Assembly (NCBI GenBank): GCA_023935145.1
Contig: CM043699.1
Span: forward strand, 130,324,036-130,388,035
Length of the DNA stretch: 64,000 nucleotides
Reading direction: 5' to 3'
DNA from: Bretschneidera sinensis
Lineage: Eukaryota > Streptophyta > Magnoliopsida > Brassicales > Akaniaceae
Below are positions 59,814 through 64,000 of the stretch, piece after piece. The translations under genes and the position numbers were made by a program. The notes beneath the pieces were generated by a model. That model made no database searches. It saw only the letters and a list, made by a program, of their open reading frames with translations, and was not told the origin of the DNA. The stretch's first letter is position 1. Each line of letters starts with the position of its first letter.

Positions 59814-60911
59814 GTTCTTAATTCACCTTAAGTAAAATTTGCGTTATTATATAAATAAAAAATCTATCTGTTGATGCGAAAAAAGAGTCACAGGTAAAAA
59901 ATGATAGCCAATCAACAAAGAAAAATATAACCAAAAAAAAGGATCAAGCATTCATGATATCACAATGGACGCAATCGAAGACCAATCGCTGGTCAAACCA
60001 ACGGGTCCGTTGTTGGCATAACGTATGAAGAGATGGTGGAATTAGCAAATCTGATGCATTAGTTGCAAGTTTTAGTGTTACTTGTGTAGATAGTAGTTGT
60101 TAAATAAAATTTTGAATTTTGAATTTTTTATTATTTTGAATTTAATATTAAATTATCAACATTCATGTAGTATGGTTTATTATTGAATGGTTTATCTGTA
60201 AATATATGATTGAGTTGGTCTCTACTTTTAGATAGTAGATTGTTTGAATGTAATTTGAGATAAAAATATTTAAACTCTCAAACAAACACGCTTTTACTCT
60301 CAAACAGTCAGATTTTCTTTTTCTTTTTTTTTTTTGCGCACACAAGAATCAATCTGAAACTCTAAACTCTTTCACTACAATAATTAAATAATGATTTGTA
60401 TCACTTGATCGTGTGTTACGGGTAGACTGCCAAAATGTCACAAATAGATGGCAAAATTGAGTGTTAATGTTGCAGTGCTTCATAGATAATCTAACGTTTT
60501 GGAGGCTCACTTCACCGAGCACGGACAGATTCGATTAGACGAGAAAGTGGAACAAAGCCATTCTTTTGTCATTTCGTAATTCCTTTAAATCCCTTTGCTT
60601 CTGACAAATTGCATATAATTTTCTGGACCCTCATGTTGGAGAGGTAGTGGCGAGTGACTTGCACTTAGATGTTTATGCGGATAGTAATTCGTTTGTTCCG
60701 CTATACTCATTTTAAGTTTTGGGTTGGTTCGATAAAATGCTTGAGAGAGATTTAACTTCGCGGGCTGGTAAATCAAAAGAACTTTGGCTGATTTTTTAAT
60801 ATCCTGGGAAGATCTGGAATACTCCGTTCTGCTTATATTTGCACTAGTGAAGTTATTGAAAGAGATTCGTGGCTATGTCTTTCGAAATAGTAAGAAAGTC
60901 ACAGTGATGTT
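59814..60911. other. Non-coding AT-rich DNA
   Basis: No supported gene; a poly-T stretch at about 60318-60334. Confidence 0.45.
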
Positions 60912-61500
60912 TTGATGGGCTCTCTAACGAAATGCATTGTAAACTGCTTATGGGGCTGTAATCCTTCTAGGCTTGCTGCCTACATCGACATGTCAAGCCT
61001 GCAGCGATTTCAGCAAAGCAAATTGATAGGAACCGAAAAGCGGTGGATATCTATGTTTGGCTTCCCAATATCTATTCTTTCGAGAAAACATGGGGCAGCA
61101 TTGGATAAGATCAGTAAAGTTTTAAGAAGAAAACGATAGAAAAATATCCAGCCGACTCTGAGGTGATAAGATAATTTATCAGTTCGTAGTTGTAGACAAG
61201 TTGCAGTTGCATCTACAAGCAGAAGTTATGTACTGAGGAATTGAAAGAACGACTCAAAGATGCTGGATGCAAGTGTGGTACAAATGAATTTGTCTATGAT
61301 CTTGAAAATTTCAAGGAAAACATTCTCTGGGATCAATTGGCTGTTACTTCTGCTCCCGTTAGCACGAGAAATGCAGGTACCTTTATAAAATTACAAAATT
61401 CTAAGCTCAGTGCTGACAAATTATTATGTTTTATACCCGCTGGCTCCATTTCTTTGAAAATAGATTTTGTTCTGGATTCTATAGGTGATTAATTCATCAA
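60912..61500 (+). other. Exon-like segment of an unrecognised gene, probably decayed
   Basis: Two open stretches: 60912-61139 (contains LIGTEKRWISMFGFPISILS and KISKVLRRKR) and about 61205-61380 (contains EELKERLKDAGCKCGTNEFV and FKENILWDQLAVTSAPVSTR). The second ends at AATGCAG|GTACC, which looks like a splice donor. Base composition is less AT-rich than its surroundings. I do not recognise the family. Stops between the stretches suggest separate exons or a pseudogene. The orientation is opposite to the beta-amylase gene whose 3' end is about 150 bases away. Confidence 0.35.
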
Positions 61501-61648
61501 ATTATATATTATACATTGAGCCAGAAATGGGAAATGCAGATTCTTTTATTAACCATATGTTGCCATGAAGGGCATTTTATTAGCAGTCAGATACAGTTGC
61601 ATAATTTGATTCACCAGCTGTTGCTGTTTTTGCGCCATCTAGCCATGG

Positions 61649-63671
<2,023 letters not shown>

Positions 63672-64000
63672 CTAATTACAGGAGAAAGTTCACTTGTATA
63701 AACTGGGAAACATGATCCAAAACAAGGAGAAGCTAAATGATAGCATCTTTTTTTTGTTCATGAGAATTAACAAGCTTTAGCGTGCATAAGAATACTCATC
63801 TCAAAATGTATGGTAAACAAACTAGGCTCTGCTATAAAAGATGCAATTAACTATTTCATTTTTCGTTTACTTTTTGAGCCAAGGTTTTCAAAGCTGAAAA
63901 AATCCTTACGAGAGACAAAAGATTGTACATACCAGTAGGATCAGAGATATACAAATGATAAATGTGATTTAAAGATGCTGAAATGGGTGTAAACAACTAT
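63672..64000. other. Probable intron or upstream part of the beta-amylase gene
   Basis: No further beta-amylase exon is recognisable up to the window end. Confidence 0.4.

Overview
This window is nuclear DNA of a flowering plant, probably a dicot. The evidence is AT-rich, intron-containing genes with GT/AG junctions, a plant-type beta-amylase, a MIKC*-class MADS-box gene, a cytosolic tRNA-Ala(AGC), and Tnt1-like Copia and chromovirus-like Gypsy LTR retrotransposons. I cannot name the species.

The left 50 kb is a tandem segmental duplication with a period of about 21 kb. Because the last copy runs into unique DNA at about 50222, the unit borders can be placed: a partial unit 0 (1-7460), unit 1 (7461-28655) and unit 2 (28656-50222). 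Each complete unit holds, in order: a 5'-truncated forward Gypsy LTR, a decayed Gypsy internal region split by a nested LTR, a 3' LTR containing a solo LTR of an unrelated Gypsy family, a defective Copia fragment, a short LTR tip with a duplicated piece of MADS 3' flank, a reverse Gypsy gag and LTR, and a complete reverse-strand MADS-box gene. The three MADS copies (4545-6360, 25575-27390, 47136-48958) can each be modelled as nine in-frame exons encoding about 217 residues. By eye the two left copies differ at one base in the whole gene, and at that base all three copies differ (Gly, Cys, Arg in the MADS domain).

The right flank (50223-64000) holds the tRNA-Ala gene, a degenerate beta-amylase relic, a nearly full-length but inactive Tnt1-like Copia element whose 3' part was invaded by an internally deleted Gypsy-type element, an RNase H scrap, an unrecognised exon-like segment, and the C-terminal two thirds of a beta-amylase gene that runs off the right edge.

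Only the three MADS genes, the tRNA and the beta-amylase look functional. All retroelement frames are broken apart from a few open stretches. I found no new enzymatic system. The distinctive content is the transposon-laden amplification of a MIKC* MADS gene, with two generations of duplication junctions preserved and with copy-specific change. Exon models come from splice signals, reading phase and remembered family patterns; no alignment or expression data were used.
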